64,000 nucleotides of DNA from Hypomyces perniciosus (lineage: Eukaryota > Ascomycota > Sordariomycetes > Hypocreales > Hypocreaceae): positions 372,001 through 436,000 of the forward strand of contig SPDT01000005.1 of assembly GCA_008477525.1 (NCBI GenBank). The letters run 5' to 3'. Below are positions 20,891 through 33,943 of this stretch, piece by piece. The position numbers and the translations under genes were made by a program. Below the pieces are notes generated by a model. It was not told the DNA's origin and did no database searches. It saw nothing but the letters and a program-made list of their open reading frames with translations. Numbering within the stretch: the stretch's first letter is position 1; each line of letters begins with the position of its first letter.

Positions 20891-22103
20891 GATGACGGTG
20901 TTGATGGTCCCAACTCGTCGCGCTTTTTAAACATATCTTCGAGAAAATGCTGAAGCTCGTATAGGTAAATTCGTATAGGAAGACAATGTCTCTCGTCCGT
21001 CCGAGTCGCCAGGTCTCGCCGTTGGAACGTCAATAGATTGTATGAACAGCCAGCCTCCGAGGCTATAAACTGAGATGCTCCAGGATCTGCCAGCAAAAAG
21101 ACGCAACAACAAACACGTCGTAATATTGCGGAGGCCGGTCGGCTTTTTCTACCAAACACACCCTCTTTCAGCTCCTTTCATGCATCTTCCCGAGCTGTCA
21201 GCCAGACGCTTCTTCTTTCGGTTTGCCAGAAAGTCACACACATACCCCATCACCCGCCTGATTAATCTCCGTCCTTGGCGCAAATTCTCACCAAAAAAAC
21301 TCCCCACAAAGAGGGTTTGTGAAACGTCTGGTCCTGGTGTCTGGTGGCATGTGCTGCCACTCTGAAGCTGAGGTGTTGATTGTCGATGCAGAAGAAGCAT
21401 TTTCTTCGCCGGAAATGTGTTAGGTTGGTGATAAGAATAGAAGAAATTGGAGGCTATGACCCTCTGGGGGCTTTGTTGGAACCTTTGTATGGGATGTGGG
21501 AAAGTGTGGTGTTGGTTGATGGTCATCTGCAGTGACACCCAATCTTGTTGGGTTGTGAGCAGGGATCCGTCAGGAGTGGGTAAATGTTTGCTACGAACTT
21601 CGTACTCCCGTAGACTTGTTTCATAAATTCCCGATATCTGAATCTGGATTCTGGGGCATAACTTTCTTTGCTGTTGTCAATATCGCGTCATGTAGATAGG
21701 AGCCTCATCGCCATCACCCTCAGGTCATGTCTCTGAGCATGAATTCGCAATATTTCTATTCCACACATAAATAGCCATATATGAGCAATAATTTCCCTTG
21801 TAAATATCCTTCCCCGCACCCTATTTTTCATGCAAAAATCATGATAACGCCAATCAATGTCCCCCACGCGAGATCCATCTGGTCCGCCCGCAGTCGTCCA
21901 TCAAAACTGCGCCAAGGCAGCTCCATCTCGCGACCAACGGATCCCATATAATTGTGCATAAATATAAGAGAGAGAGAGAAACGCCAAAAATAACCATGCC
22001 GTTCTTCCGGGCCTAAATATGACGTATTCGCAATGCGATGGCATGATAGCCCTTTCTCTTGGTGACTATCGTCATTCTGAGGTGCATCTGCACGTTTGGT
22101 CAA
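20891..22103. other. Intergenic, upstream of the Cys-rich membrane protein gene
   Basis: It holds the promoter of the Cys-rich membrane protein gene and the 3' flank of the SNF2 gene. A GAACTTCGTACTCC motif lies near 21,595. No supported gene or repeat. Confidence 0.5.
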
Positions 22104-25100
22104 TCATTTGCGTCGTCCACCTCGTTTCGCCTTCTTGTTTGCGTCTTGAGATTTCCTTCGCGTGAAAGCCTCTTGAAGTTCGATCTCGCTCATGTGCTGT
22201 GGAATATGGCCATCATCTTGCAAAGTGTAATCGACATCCTTGGCCTTTTCGGTTTGTAGACCGTAGATGCGCCTGTCGATAGCCTCACGGGTTTTAATTC
22301 TAACCAAGTAGGACTTCTTCGATTGGCCAATTCGGACAACTCGCCCAAATGCTTGTTGCTCAGCCGTGTTGTTCCACCAAGGGTCGATGATTATCACGCG
22401 ATTGGCAGCAGTCAAATTCAGACCCTGATTACCGCTTTTGAGAGTCGAAACCTTGAAAAAGAAAAAAAGGGTTGTCATGTCAGAAACCACTACCTCAGGG
22501 TATAGAGCTGCAAGTTTCGTTTTATACTCACCAAGACTTTGATTGCTGGGTTTCCCGTCATTTCGCTCAAAGCTCTGTTCTTCTGGTTTTGGGTGAGCTT
22601 GCCATAGAAGTAGACAAATTCGATGCCCAGAATCTCGAGCATTTGTCCCACCATTTTAGCCGTCCCAATGAATTGAACAAAGACTGACAGATGGTTAGGT
22701 AGTTTCTTCGCGGTGCCAATTCATGAAATACTAACCTATTATCTTGTCTTCCGGTGCTTCCTTCAACCATGTGAGAATCACAGCCATGGCTGCCGTCACT
22801 TTCGTACTGGGAGGAACGGGGATGTGTTTGAGAAACGCGCTGGCGATGAAGAATCCATCTCTGTCCGCTTCTTGGCGAATAAGAACGCCGTTGCTGTCCT
22901 TGCCAAGTTCTCGGAAATCCTTGTCTTGGGCAGCATTCAACAAAGTGGTGTGCAGGACTTCGATATCCTCTCCCAATGCCATGCTCGCTTTGCAGTCCTC
23001 ATGCAGACACTCGGAGGGCTATTACTAGATGTATCAGTATATTTTGAAACCATCGTTGCAACATTGAGACCTTTCCTACCACTGGCATGCCATTTCTAGC
23101 ACGCTGCTGCACACGTTTCACCGCTCGACAGAGACAATTGCTGCAATAGACATGATGGCACTATTCAAGTCAGTATTTGTAACCAATTTTTTATATCCGT
23201 TGATTCTGTTGGTACGTACCGGATCTGACCAAATTGGTTCAATCGGAGGCTTCGCTTTCTTGCAGATTTCACAGGTGACATCTTTCAGTCGACGCTCGTT
23301 CTCCACCATCCCCAAAAGATGATCCATGTCGAAATACAGGCCAAGGCAGTTCTCGGTACGCTTGCTGAGAATATCCAGCCCAGTTTGATATCTCGAAATG
23401 GCTTCCGTCTCAGTATCGTTTGCTTGAAGTTGGTCTAGGATGGTTTTTCTGGGGGCCACAGCATTGAGTTCTTTTCTCAATGCCTCGATGTCGCCGACAT
23501 GAAAACCTTGGCGAAGCAATGGTTCAATGCAAAAGGCATGAGATATAGTCTGTCGCATCCTTACCTGACTGACATATCTCAGCATAACCTCTCTGGCCTT
23601 TGATGAATTTGGTTTCGGTGTCCTCTTTTTCTGTGCTTCTTCTCTCTCGTCACAATCTCTTAGTTCTTTGAGCAGCTCGTCGTCAACCTCACCATCCTTG
23701 AGACGCTGGGCTTGTGCTTCAAAGTATTTATCCACGGAACTGATAATATTAGCATATACCTGGGCCTCAAATATAAGATTTGCATTTAAAGAATGGGAAC
23801 ACTTACTCAACAAGTATCTGCTCCTCTACCGAAAGTGAAATCCAGAGATCATGGGATTGTCCGTCTGGGATGTCGATAATTCGGTGACTGAGGAAGGCGT
23901 CTTTCATGGTTCTATTGAACGATAAGTATAAAAAGAACAAGTCATAGGACGTGAGATTATACCTTCGGTACATGAAGAGACTGACAAGTGCCTCGAACTT
24001 GTTGTTTGTTACCCCCTAAGCGGCGAAACATGAGCAGCCATCTCTCATCCTATGAACATGAGAAGTCACTCACCTCGGTGAAATACATCCGTTTGAATTC
24101 GGTCCATGACCATGCAAATTCACACTGGGTAAACTTGAGGTAAGGATAAAGCTCTGGCGCATTGTCAGCATAACCGTGTCAATGAAACTGTCAGATTCAA
24201 AACAAACCCCCAGAACTGTTGGCCAACGGGGTTCCAGTGAGTGCCCAGCGATATTTGCCCTTCAGGGCACAGCATACCCCCGCGGCTATCCATGTCAGTA
24301 AGCGCTCAAGTTGCTTCGGTCAGTGATACTCACTACGACTTGCGATGTTCTTGATTGCATGTCCCTCGTCCAGAATCACTCTATACCAGTCAATGCGAAA
24401 TAGGGGGCCAGAGCGCTTCTCCATTTCGCGGCTCAATGAGACATCGTCGGTATCGAACTTTTCTTCCAGCATCCGAACGAGAGTTTTGTCGGGAAATTGG
24501 TTCCTCAACTCACAATACGTGGCAATTCTGTGGTTCATCAGCGCTAGAATAACAAGCCATTGACTCCAGTTTCAACTCACACAATCCATGATCCCTCGTA
24601 AATCTTCCTGGGTTCTTTATCCTGAGAAGCGTACATTTTTGTACGGGTTTGAATTCGATCTTCACAGTGCTTCTAGACAATGGGTCAGTATGGCCAGTAT
24701 CAAGCATCCTTTTGTCAGGACGCAAATTGTCTTACCCGAATCTCTCGCTGCCATTGCTGGGCCGCTGTTTTGTTTTGAACAACCACGAGAGTCGCTCGGC
24801 AGTATTCCTTGATATCCTCCCCACTTGGCGGATTTCCAACAATGCATGCGAGGCTCATGACTGTCTTGCCCATCCCCATTTCATCAGCGAGAAGGCCACC
24901 ATATGGTTTTAGTCTGCTCAGCTCTCTCTTGACCATCCACGCTACAGCTGTTATCTGATGGTTTTTCAATGGGGTTTCCATTCCCTTCAATTTCCAATCA
25001 GAGTTCACTGCCTCAACTCGTTTGTAGCCAAATATCTTCACGGCTTCCTTCAGGTCTTTCTTTTGTGTAGCTGCACGTCGTGTATCCAGGCCTTCGGGGA

Positions 25101-25890
25101 TGCTTTCGGCAAGCTTGGCGAATTGCGCAGCATGAGTTGTTGCTTGGAATGGTTGCAAAGAAGGAAGGTTGCTGTCTGCCATATCATCGTCCTCCACCAA
25201 CGTCTCAATACTGTGAGTGAACTTTGGTGTTTTGCGAGAGCTGGCGTAGTTTCTACCACTCTTACGCTTTTGTTGAATTCTCACAGCATTCTTTGCATCC
25301 TCGTCTTCATGCAGGCGCGCGACAAACTCCCGTGCGTTCATAGCAGGTCTGCGACGGAACTTTTTATCATTCGTACTGTCATCGACGGCCTGTGCCAACT
25401 TTCTCTGTCTGGACTTTGTGGGAATCGTTTTCTCATTTTTGGTACTGGGTTCATTTTCACTGTCTTCCTCTGAGTCAGAATAGCAAGAACCAGAGTCAGC
25501 ATCATCAAAGCTTTCATCAACTTCAGAATCTTGGCTGACTGTTGTCGAACTGGTGTGAGGCCTGATGTTCTCACAAGAAAGTTCCGTTGAGGAATTTGAA
25601 ATCTCAGAGGGCAGGGAATGGTATGACGGCTGATCTGTCTCGTCACTGTCATTCGGGACAAAAAGTGAGTCTCCCGTGGCGATCTCATCTGTTCCGGTCG
25701 CGTGGTCCGATGTTCTTTCGTTTAGGACACCGGAAGTTTCTCCATTTGATTCTTCCAGTTCATGACGACTGGAGTCGAATTTCGGGAAGCTTTCACGATC
25801 TTTATCAGAACCACCCACTGCGTCGGTATCCTGACACAGCGGGCCAGTCCGAGGAGAGGATGATGGAGGGGATAGGAGAAGACGCGTCAT
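22104..25890 (-). CDS. SNF2-family ATPase with RING finger (Rad5/Rad16 subfamily), 12 exons
   Basis: 1,046-aa protein assembled from 12 exons: 24736-25890, 24581-24672, 24334-24527, 24208-24285, 24074-24153, 23963-24015, 23807-23911, 23220-23739, 23080-23160, 22736-23018, 22532-22683 and 22104-22451. All junctions are GT-AG, phases agree, and the total is a whole number of codons. The N-terminal about 250 residues are acidic and Ser-rich. Motor motifs: DEMGMGKT (about 336-343), IVIATY, the DEGH box (about 468-471) and ALTGTPLANS. A RING finger follows, split over exons 8-10 (CEIC at about 742-745, CHHVYCSNC at about 760-768, then CLHEDC). The second lobe has GNQGLNLTAANRVIIIDP and RVVRIGQSK. 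A RING inserted between the lobes defines the Rad5/Rad16 group, which acts in DNA repair and ubiquitination. Orthology to a specific yeast protein is unclear, so no symbol is given. Confidence 0.88.
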
Positions 25891-27040
25891 GTCGAATCAA
25901 GGTGCTGTACGAAATCTGAAAAGGAGTCAGTAAAAGTTATCAGCGATGAGAATCATACGCACCATGAGCTTTGAGGCGAGGGAGAAAGTTGAAGGTAAAA
26001 TCAACTGGAAACTTGGATCTTGTGGTGATGTTACATGTAGCAACTTCTTGGGAGGCAGCAGAGTGCGCTCAGAGGGGGCGCTTGATCCAGAAGTTGGGCT
26101 CTCAAATGAAATGTTGGAGGAGAGATGGCAGTATGAATGCAAAGAAGCTGCGACGAAGTTGGATAGATTTCTGCTGATGAAATACTGCGCGCGAGTATCC
26201 TCAGAGGACGGAAGGGTAGAGAGGAGACCACAATCAGAGAGCACCCCCAAAGCGAGAGAAGGGCTTGACCCTCGAGACCTTAGGACTCGTATCGGGCAAA
26301 TGATCAAACGATATGATGGCGGTTATTCCTTGATTAGAGTATGAGATGGGGAGAGGAGATGGATTGCCTTGAAGACAGAGAGGGTGTAGTGTGAGAGGAG
26401 AGAAGTGAGCAGTGGAGAGGAAAGAATTGGGTGCGAGACTTTTATCCTCCTCCTCTAGATGTAGGTACTCCCTGAGTGCTATCACTCCGGAATTTCTCAG
26501 ATTTCTGCATTTCGGAGCACGAGTAATCCTTTAGAGGCGTCTGGCTGTATGGGGGTTGCAACTGTTAGAAGATGTGTGTACTTGCAGGCCAGCTGGCAGG
26601 CGGGTGACACTCCACAGGATTAGAATTTTGAGCTCTATGGATTCCCTGGTATATGAGAAAAAAATCACTGGTCGTTTTCAGAGGGAAAATGGAAACTCAT
26701 TCTCCTAAACTTGGTGTATACCTGTTGCGAGATATATCTATGGTTGCTGAACCGACAAGTTTCGAGGTTAGATGCCACTTCCAAGGCCTACGCGCCTTCG
26801 ATTACCGGGTATCAACATGTGTACTCAGTGGGTAAGTCACAGGTCCTGAGTCAAAAGGCTAGGCTGCAGGCTACTAGTAGGCCGTCAGTCCGTTTGCTGT
26901 CAATCAAGAGCAGACATGCATTCGCGTGTGCGACTGTATTCATAGAATACAAACTAGAAATCTAGATTATCTAGCAGGGGGTTTATCATAACCCAACGAC
27001 GCCATCTTCCCCGTTCAACCTTCTGTTTGCACGTTACCCA
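25891..27040. promoter_or_regulatory. SNF2 gene 5' region with probable 5'-UTR intron, plus GATase 3' flank
   Basis: On the minus strand GTGCGTATG... (donor at about 25,965) and ...CTTTTCAG (acceptor at about 25,919) delimit a 47-nt intron with a GCTGATAAC branch site. The reading frame of the ATG at 25,890 has an in-frame TGA just upstream of it, so this intron would be in the 5' UTR. The rest (26,000-27,040) holds the promoter and the downstream flank of the amidotransferase-like gene, with no supported gene. Confidence 0.45.
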
Positions 27041-27918
27041 TTAACCCTCTCTAATGAAGTTGATAAACCCCTTGGCAATGGCAATACCATCGTGCGGCAG
27101 CGGCGCGCGCTTCATGCCATCGCCAGCAATCTCATCTGTGAAGATACCGGCTGCGTGACGATTGACCAAGATCTCGGAGATGATTTCCTCCGTGAACTCG
27201 GGGTGCCCTTGGACGGTGATGTACTTCCCGGGAGAGTATATGGCCTGAACAGAGCAGACAGCATTGCCACCAAGGGGAATGGAGTCTTTGGGGAAGTTGT
27301 AGACGACGTCACGGTGCATTTGGTGAATGCGCTGAGGCGAGCACCAGCGTCAGCATTGTCTGTCTTGCAGAGAGGGAAAAAACCCGAGGGGTGATTGGCC
27401 TGGCTTACCATCTTTTCCAGCTGGAAGATTTCCTTGCCCTTGTCAGTCAATTCCACCTCGGTGACGGAAACCTCCCATCCTTGGTCACTCTTCCCGACCC
27501 CAGCACCCATTGCCCGACCAACAATCTGATGTCCGAAACACACGCCCACAACCCTCACGCGTCCGCTCTCAATGGCTGTCTTGACATACTCCACCAGCTT
27601 CAAAATCCACGGGTCACTGTCAAAGGCGTTATGTCGCGACCCCGTGATAAGCACCGCATCCACATCTGCCAGCGGCGGGTACGACTCCAAATCATTAACG
27701 ACGTCATGGGCCGTGATGCTCACAACCTGAGACACCTCCTGCGGCGGGTCGAGGGTCTTGGCAGCAGCTGTGAAGAGAGCCGTGAAGACACCGCCGTAAC
27801 CGCCGTACCTCTCTCGGGTCTGTGGTTGAGGCGTGTCGGCCTCTAGGATGGCGAGCCGGAGGGGCTTGGTCACGGGTTCCGGGCCGGAGCCGGAGCCGGA
27901 GAGGGCATCGGCAGTCAT
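27041..27918 (-). CDS. Class-I glutamine amidotransferase-like protein
   Basis: 266-aa protein in two exons (27409-27918 and 27041-27331) with a 77-nt intron, phase 0. A triad-type GATase1 domain fills the protein: nucleophile Cys127 in VVGVCFGHQIVGRAMG, and His213 and Glu215 in TVQGHPEF. Splicing restores KM-RIHQMHRDVV before the last third. In this family the Cys-His-Glu triad hydrolyses glutamine or related gamma-glutamyl bonds. Stand-alone fungal members resemble the GMP-synthase amidotransferase domain and yeast YLR126C-type proteins; none has the synthetase half here. The Gly/Ser/Pro-rich first 20 residues look unstructured. The substrate is unknown. Confidence 0.88.
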
Positions 27919-30900
27919 GGCGTCTGTGTAATGTGGGCAGTATGATTGGTGGTACAGCAGGATAAGCAGACGCAGTCAGCCAGGGGGCAAGTAAGAATAG
28001 AATAGAATAGAATAGTACAGGTCAGATAGGGGGAGGCGAATGTGCAGATGGAGGAGAGTTGGAGGGGCTCAGCTGAGCCGAGTTGTGATAGTCATAGGCC
28101 GTGGAAAGACGCATCGGATTCGGCATCCTGGTCTCGTAATCCCGGCCGATAGCGGGGAGACGGGAATTTTTTTTGGAAACGACAGACGAGACGGTGAGTA
28201 TTCGCAGTGGCAACGGAGCAGGAAAAATGTTACAACGAGGGAACCACAGCGGACAATCCGTATGGCGATATGGCGACTCTCCTGCAGATTTGTTCCAGTT
28301 TGACATGTGCGTCCAATGGAGGAGAGGTGATTGTCTTAGTTGGACTCCATCCCGCTCACACGAGACAGACAGAGGGCCGCATTGACGGCTACATTAGTAC
28401 TACTACTACTCCGTACTTCGTACATGCTACTAATTATACTACATATATAGATAATACTAGTACAAAGTACCTTACAGAGTGATAGATGAGGTTTGACGTT
28501 ACTTTTAGCAATGGGACTAGCGGAGAAATGGCGATGGCCTGCGGTCTCGGTCTCGGTCTCAAGACTCATCAGTTGTGGAACCCGTATGAAGTATTACTCG
28601 TATGCATCTTCATGTCTTTACGAAGCATTGCGAGTGCCTATGCAGAGACATGATGAGACAGGATTTGCGCCAAGGCTTCTAGAAGCTTTGTGAGACTGCA
28701 CCATCATCATTCGGGTGAAGTAGGAGGCCGAGATGCACCCATTTCCCGATTGCAATTCCATCAGCTTCCAGCTAAGCTTCTTTCTCCTTCATCACCTTAG
28801 GTATTCACCATGTCTATTTTGACGTCCAATGTGCAATGCATGCTTGGGTTCCATTCTACCATAAGCGACAGGACAGTGCATCGATACGTACGTACCAGGT
28901 AAAGCTCCATTGTGTGATCCTTTCTGGGTCATATGTTCAGTTCATCGCATCCCTGTAGTGGAACATGCAGCGATGCGGGGTGCATGAGTGATGAAAGTGA
29001 ATTGTGATGAGGAGCGCCTCCAATTCACGCTGCAATTCACAACTCCGCATTGTTGAGATAAATGCAAATCGCGCAAGTCAATGGCAGTCACAATTGAAAC
29101 TGCGGATTGTTCTCTCACATTTCAAAGCAATTCACAAATGCAATGCCGAAATAACTTGACCAACTACTGCGCAATGGTGATGGATGTCTCTCGGCCTCCT
29201 GATGGCGATGGCTTCGTTTACCGCTTTTCGCTGCACCAAAACCAAAACAGTCGCCACACGCGGATGCATCAGCATTGGTCGCGAAGTGGAAGTGGCACTC
29301 AAAAACCGGCGAATGAATGCTCGACACACCACCAGTGCGTCGCTATCGAACCAATAACGACTTCTGCATCGGACTTTTTGTTGGCAAGCGGCAGATGGGA
29401 TTGGATGAAGCCTCTCTCTCTCTGCTTCTCCTCTCTTTCTCCTCTCTCAGCCGGTGTGTCGTTACATTTTTCAACTGCCATGGAATGTCAAGTATGCCGA
29501 GGGTTGCTCTGTGTTGATCAATTTAAAATCAATTAAATCAATTAAATGCATCGGCGAATGGACAATAGACCGAGAGTGCTCCGTATAGTGCCCAGACGAA
29601 CACGACACTCTTGGCTACGATGCCTCTCTTGTTCAATTAGGCAAGGCTGAAATGAAAGACCAGAGCCTGATGGAAATGAAGCCACTGTTACTCGTATGTG
29701 TCGGCCGTCCAGCACCCTGTCATGCTCTGCACAAAAAATGCCCAATAATGCAACGCCTCGTCTCAGTCTGTATCTGCGTGCATTGATTGATTGATCATCG
29801 TGAGCGAGACAGAAACACAAAGTGCGGTAAGCAGTCTTGAGTCTCGACTCCGACGACTATCGTTATCGGAGACGTTGGGCCTCATCCACATGATCCATCC
29901 ACCTGATGCCATGACTAATCAGCGTCCACATGAGAGACGAACAACACATACTACCTTACATATACTACTACTCCGTACATATTACTAACTGCTGCTCGTA
30001 CATGTCCGTTCACGGAGCAAATCGACGCATCTGAAATAGAGTACATAGGGGCAAAAGGATATAGATAGCAATGGCCAGCCCGGAGGCAAATTTTCCGATT
30101 GACACGCTGTGGTGGTCGAGTGGCCTCAGTGCCTCAGGTCATGTCGCCCGTCCTGTCAGCAGAGGGCAGACCTACATCATACAGTTGGGCATCAAATCCC
30201 ATCAAAACACACCCACTCTGGATGCGATCGACGACTCGGAATCGGGCCAGTCGCGGTGCTGAATTGGGGACACTGGGCTCCAGTCGCTTTGGTGATGTGT
30301 CAACGGCGCTGTCCAATCATCCTGCCAGCGCATCGTCAGAGTTGAAACCAGACCCGGCCTGGGTTTAGGGTGCCGTTAGGCGGTGACTTGTCCGGCGCCC
30401 GCCAAGCAATCGGACCTACAGGGGCTTACAGGGGGGAGACTCCATCGCTCAAGCGCTCCAGGCTGTTTCCAGCAAGGTCCAGGCACGCTTACAGCGCAGA
30501 GAGCGATGGGAGCATCACCGCTACCGAGGGGCTGGGGGTTGTGCTGTGGCCAGTGCTGGGGCACGTGGACTCACAGCGAGCGGACTCCGTAATACACCGT
30601 GGCTCATCTCATACCAACAAGCTTCAGGTGATGATAGGTATGAGGTAGGTGGTATGAGGTATGCCTCGATTTTATTAGTGACCTCACCGAAGATCCGGCA
30701 TCGTCAAACAGGGCAGTCCTTCGGAGTTGAGATTTGTTGCGATCGCGAGCCGAGCGAAAAATCTCGGCCTTGATGGTCTTTTTATTCTGTCTTCCCGGTT
30801 TTGGCTGGCCACGTATTAGTCCACCACCTCGTTACTATTCGCGAGACAGGAGAGTCGGGGCCAGGTCTGACTCGGCTGATTAGGAAGACGATGAAAAAAT

Positions 30901-32361
30901 GGAGGAAAAGAAAATGAAAAAGATAAAATAATACCAATAGAATAGTAGTAAAATAGAAATAAAGTAGAAATAAAAATAATAAATCCGGACATGTACGGAG
31001 TTGCTGCCGTCGCAGACCAGCGGAGCATATGGTGTCATCGCCCTCCTATGTGTCCGAGTAGGTGGTCTTCTCTGACAGGTCCAGCGATTCTGTCGTGTCT
31101 CAGCACATCTACGCTCTACACTGCACTACGCCATCATTATCACCCCCAGATTTCAGATTTCAGTTCAGATTTCATGTTCTCCCCGATGCAGTATGTATGT
31201 AGGTATTTACTTTGCTCCGTACTGTACTTCACCTCGGCACTGCTACCTTACGTTGCAGAAAACATGGGACGAGAAGCCCAGCACAGAGCCAGTCAAAACC
31301 ATTCCCAAGCCCCAGTAGCCACCTCTCTCTCCTCCCTCCCTGCAGCGTGCAGTTTTTTCCTTTTCGTTTTTCCCTGCCTGAGCCATTGGACAATGCCCTT
31401 GTGCGCTGAGCTGGCGATTGGGCGAACCGCCAGCACTGCGGGACCCGTGATGTGTGAACAAGGGTCTATGAACACGCGGCAGCCACTCTGCTGCCACTCT
31501 GCTGCGGCTGCGGCCGAGCTTGCTTGCTGGCTGGCTGGCCACCTGCTTGGGCCGCTGGAGATGGATGGACCCGAGGTGTTTTTTTTTCATTTTTTTTTTC
31601 ATTTTTGCAGGCGTTTTGTTTTATCGTCTTCGCTGGCCAACAGTTCACCCAGGCGCCTCATAGGCGTACACCCACACTCACACTCTCACAGCCACTCCCG
31701 TACCAACACACGGGCTCGTTGTCCCAATCTTTCCCTCCTTTGGCCATGGCCCGAAGCAGACTGACTGACAGAACGAGAAGAGAGAGACTTGCCGCCTAAA
31801 ATGTGGCTGCACGTCTTTTGGCGTGCGTGACTCCCACTGGACGCAACAGCTTTAGGTGAGAAGTTAGGTGACATAGCCATAGCCGGAGGGGCCCGGGCTG
31901 GCGTGTGTTATACATACCTAGTTACTCCCTCCGTACATACTGCTAGTACATATATCACACCACAGAGCGAGCTGCTGTCGGATGTTTTTGGCCCGCCTGC
32001 TTGCTTGGTAAAGACAATCGTCTGAAAAATCAGCATCACCACGGCCATTCCGAAAGCTTCCATGGTTGTTCTGCCCTTTGCTTCAGGTTTTTGCTTCATA
32101 TAGCTTTGCCCAATTCGTTGCATCGTTCTCTCTCCCCATTCTTGATCATCGTCATCCTCACCATCGAATCATCGTGCTTCACCGTCATCATCACCACACA
32201 CCTCCTTGCTTTGCTTTCTCCGACCAACAAGCCACACACGCAAACAACCCCATCCACGTTACACACCTCTGCTCCTCCCAATTCACACACATATATATAT
32301 GGTGGTTCCATCTCGAAGACAACAGCACCAACAATCACATTCTACGAGCACATCGGCCAGC
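27919..32361. other. 4.4-kb region without a supported gene
   Basis: Between the amidotransferase-like gene (minus) and the Ser-rich protein gene (plus). It contains an AATAG pentanucleotide microsatellite (27,995-28,016), ACTCCGTAC-type motifs near 28,408, 29,970, 31,216 and 31,928, a CT-rich run (29,398-29,450) and A/T tracts near 30,895-30,985. The longest ORF (30,991-31,764 plus, 257 codons) is low-complexity, lacks domains and contains homopolymer tracts. It may hold long UTRs, non-coding RNAs or lost genes; none can be supported from sequence. Confidence 0.5.
27995..28016. repeat. AATAG pentanucleotide microsatellite
   Basis: Four consecutive AATAG units (AGAATAGAATAGAATAGAAT) lie about 80 bp upstream of the amidotransferase-like gene start. 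Confidence 0.8.
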
Positions 32362-33943
32362 ATGGCTTACTCTCGCAACTCCGCCATGACTTCAAGTCGT
32401 CAATACGACTCCAGTCGCTATTACGAGTCAAGTCGCTACGAGTCAAGCCGTTACGACAGCTACGTCTCCGAATCCGACTATGAATCTCCCTCACATTCAC
32501 AATCCTCATCGTCACGAGATACATGGGAGCGCGACACCTGGGACGACCTACCGCCCACTGTCCTAGACACCGCCTCCGCCTCTGCCTCCGAGTCTTCAGA
32601 ATCTGTCGCCACATACGACTCTTCGCTCTCAGAAACAGAAGAGGAAGAGACGCCCGCGACCTCTGACGATGACGACGATTGCATTCCCCCCGCCGTCATG
32701 CCGCCGCTGCGGTGCGCTCCCATGACCGAGTCCTCCATTCGGCCCTCCGATCCGGAGACCTTCAGCCGTCTGTTCCCCTCCATGGACCGGCTCTCTATCC
32801 GGCACGACGACCGCACCACCGACGGCAGCATGAATCTCCGCGTCGATACTATCGTCGCAGACCCTGCATCTCATCGTCGAAGGCCCGTCACAATCCAACT
32901 CTTCCATCTGCGCATGCACGACCTCGCCCGCCGCGAATTCTCCCTCCAGCGCTACTGCCGGGACTCCGGCCGCGAAGTCTGCAACTCCAAGGGCGCAAAC
33001 CCTCGTGCCGATCCCTCATCCTCCTCGTCCTCGTCTCTCAAGGCCGTGACGTCTGCCCTGCGCACCGTCAAGACATCCTTCCGCCGGTCGTCCAACTCCG
33101 GTGAAAAGGCGGCCGCTGCCGTCGGACTCTCAACGTCTCCCCCAGGCGATCGCCGTCGTCCGTCTTTCGCTAGCAACCGCTCTCGCGGCTGCACTTCCGT
33201 CTTCTCCATCAGCGGCGACGAATCCTCCTCCGACGAGGTAAAACCACCCTCTGCGCGACCCATCCCTGCCAACACCATCAAGCTCGAGTTCAGCAACTAC
33301 GCACGAGTGGACATGATCCGTCGCAGCAGCGGCTCCAAGCAAGGGTACGAATTCGAGTGGTGGGGCCACACATACTCGTGGCGCCGCGTTGTGGACAAGA
33401 GCCTGGGCAAGGTCTCGTTCCACCTGATCCGCGACGGCGCTGGAGAGCCTGTGGCCATGATTGTGCCAGAGGGCCGGAGTCCGAACCAGATCCGTGCGGA
33501 CAACGACGCTGGTGCGTGGGTGCCGCCGTGCTACATGTGGATTTGCGACAATGCCGTCATCGAAGCCATGACCGACGTAGCAGAGTAAGTCATCCCCTTC
33601 CCTGATCCATAACAAAAAAAAAAAAAAACAAGTAAAGCTAACAAGTCACAGCGTCATCGTTTCTACCGGTCTCATGGCCCTCGTTGACGACTCCATCAAG
33701 CAGCGCTGGCCCGCCGTCAAAAAACCAACAAAGAAGCCCGTCCTCCTGCCCTCCGTGCCATCCATCCCGATCCCGATCCGGCCCCACTTCCTACACACCA
33801 GCCGGGACGCCTCCGCCGCACCTGTTACCGCCGCACCCGTTACCGCCGATCGGCCGCGGGGCTTCGTGCACGGACTGTGGCACCGCGCACACACACACAC
33901 ATTCAGCCCTCTGCGCTTCGGACACGCCGTCGTGGCATACTGA
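32362..33943 (+). CDS. Ser-rich protein with conserved C-terminal globular domain (function unknown)
   Basis: 504-aa protein in two exons, 32362-33584 and 33652-33943; the intron (33585-33651) contains a 15-A run and a GCTAAC branch site. I chose the ATG at 32,362 (AGCATGG, MAYSRNSAMTSS); the frame is also open back to 32,206, but that extension is His/Pro/Thr-rich and probably 5' UTR. The N-terminal half is disordered: Tyr/Ser repeats (SSRYYESSRYESSRYDSY), acidic runs and Ser runs. A compact region follows: IKLEFSNYARVDMIRR, YEFEWWGHTYSWRR, FHLIRDG, WVPPCYMWICDNAVIEAMTDVADVIVSTGLMALVDDSIKQRW. The latter half of this region is a pattern I associate with fungal proteins of unknown function; a tubby/LURP-one-like beta fold is a possibility only. 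The tail is Pro/Ala-rich. Confidence 0.8.

Noticed and set aside
30991..31764. 257-codon plus-strand ORF in the large gap
   Set aside because: Low-complexity Ser/His/Cys-rich translation crossing T homopolymers, no domain, no splice logic and an equally long antisense ORF. Not supported as a gene.
32206..32361. Upstream 52-codon extension of the Ser-rich protein
   Set aside because: The extension is Pro/Thr/His-rich 5'-UTR-like sequence; the ATG at 32,362 has the better context.
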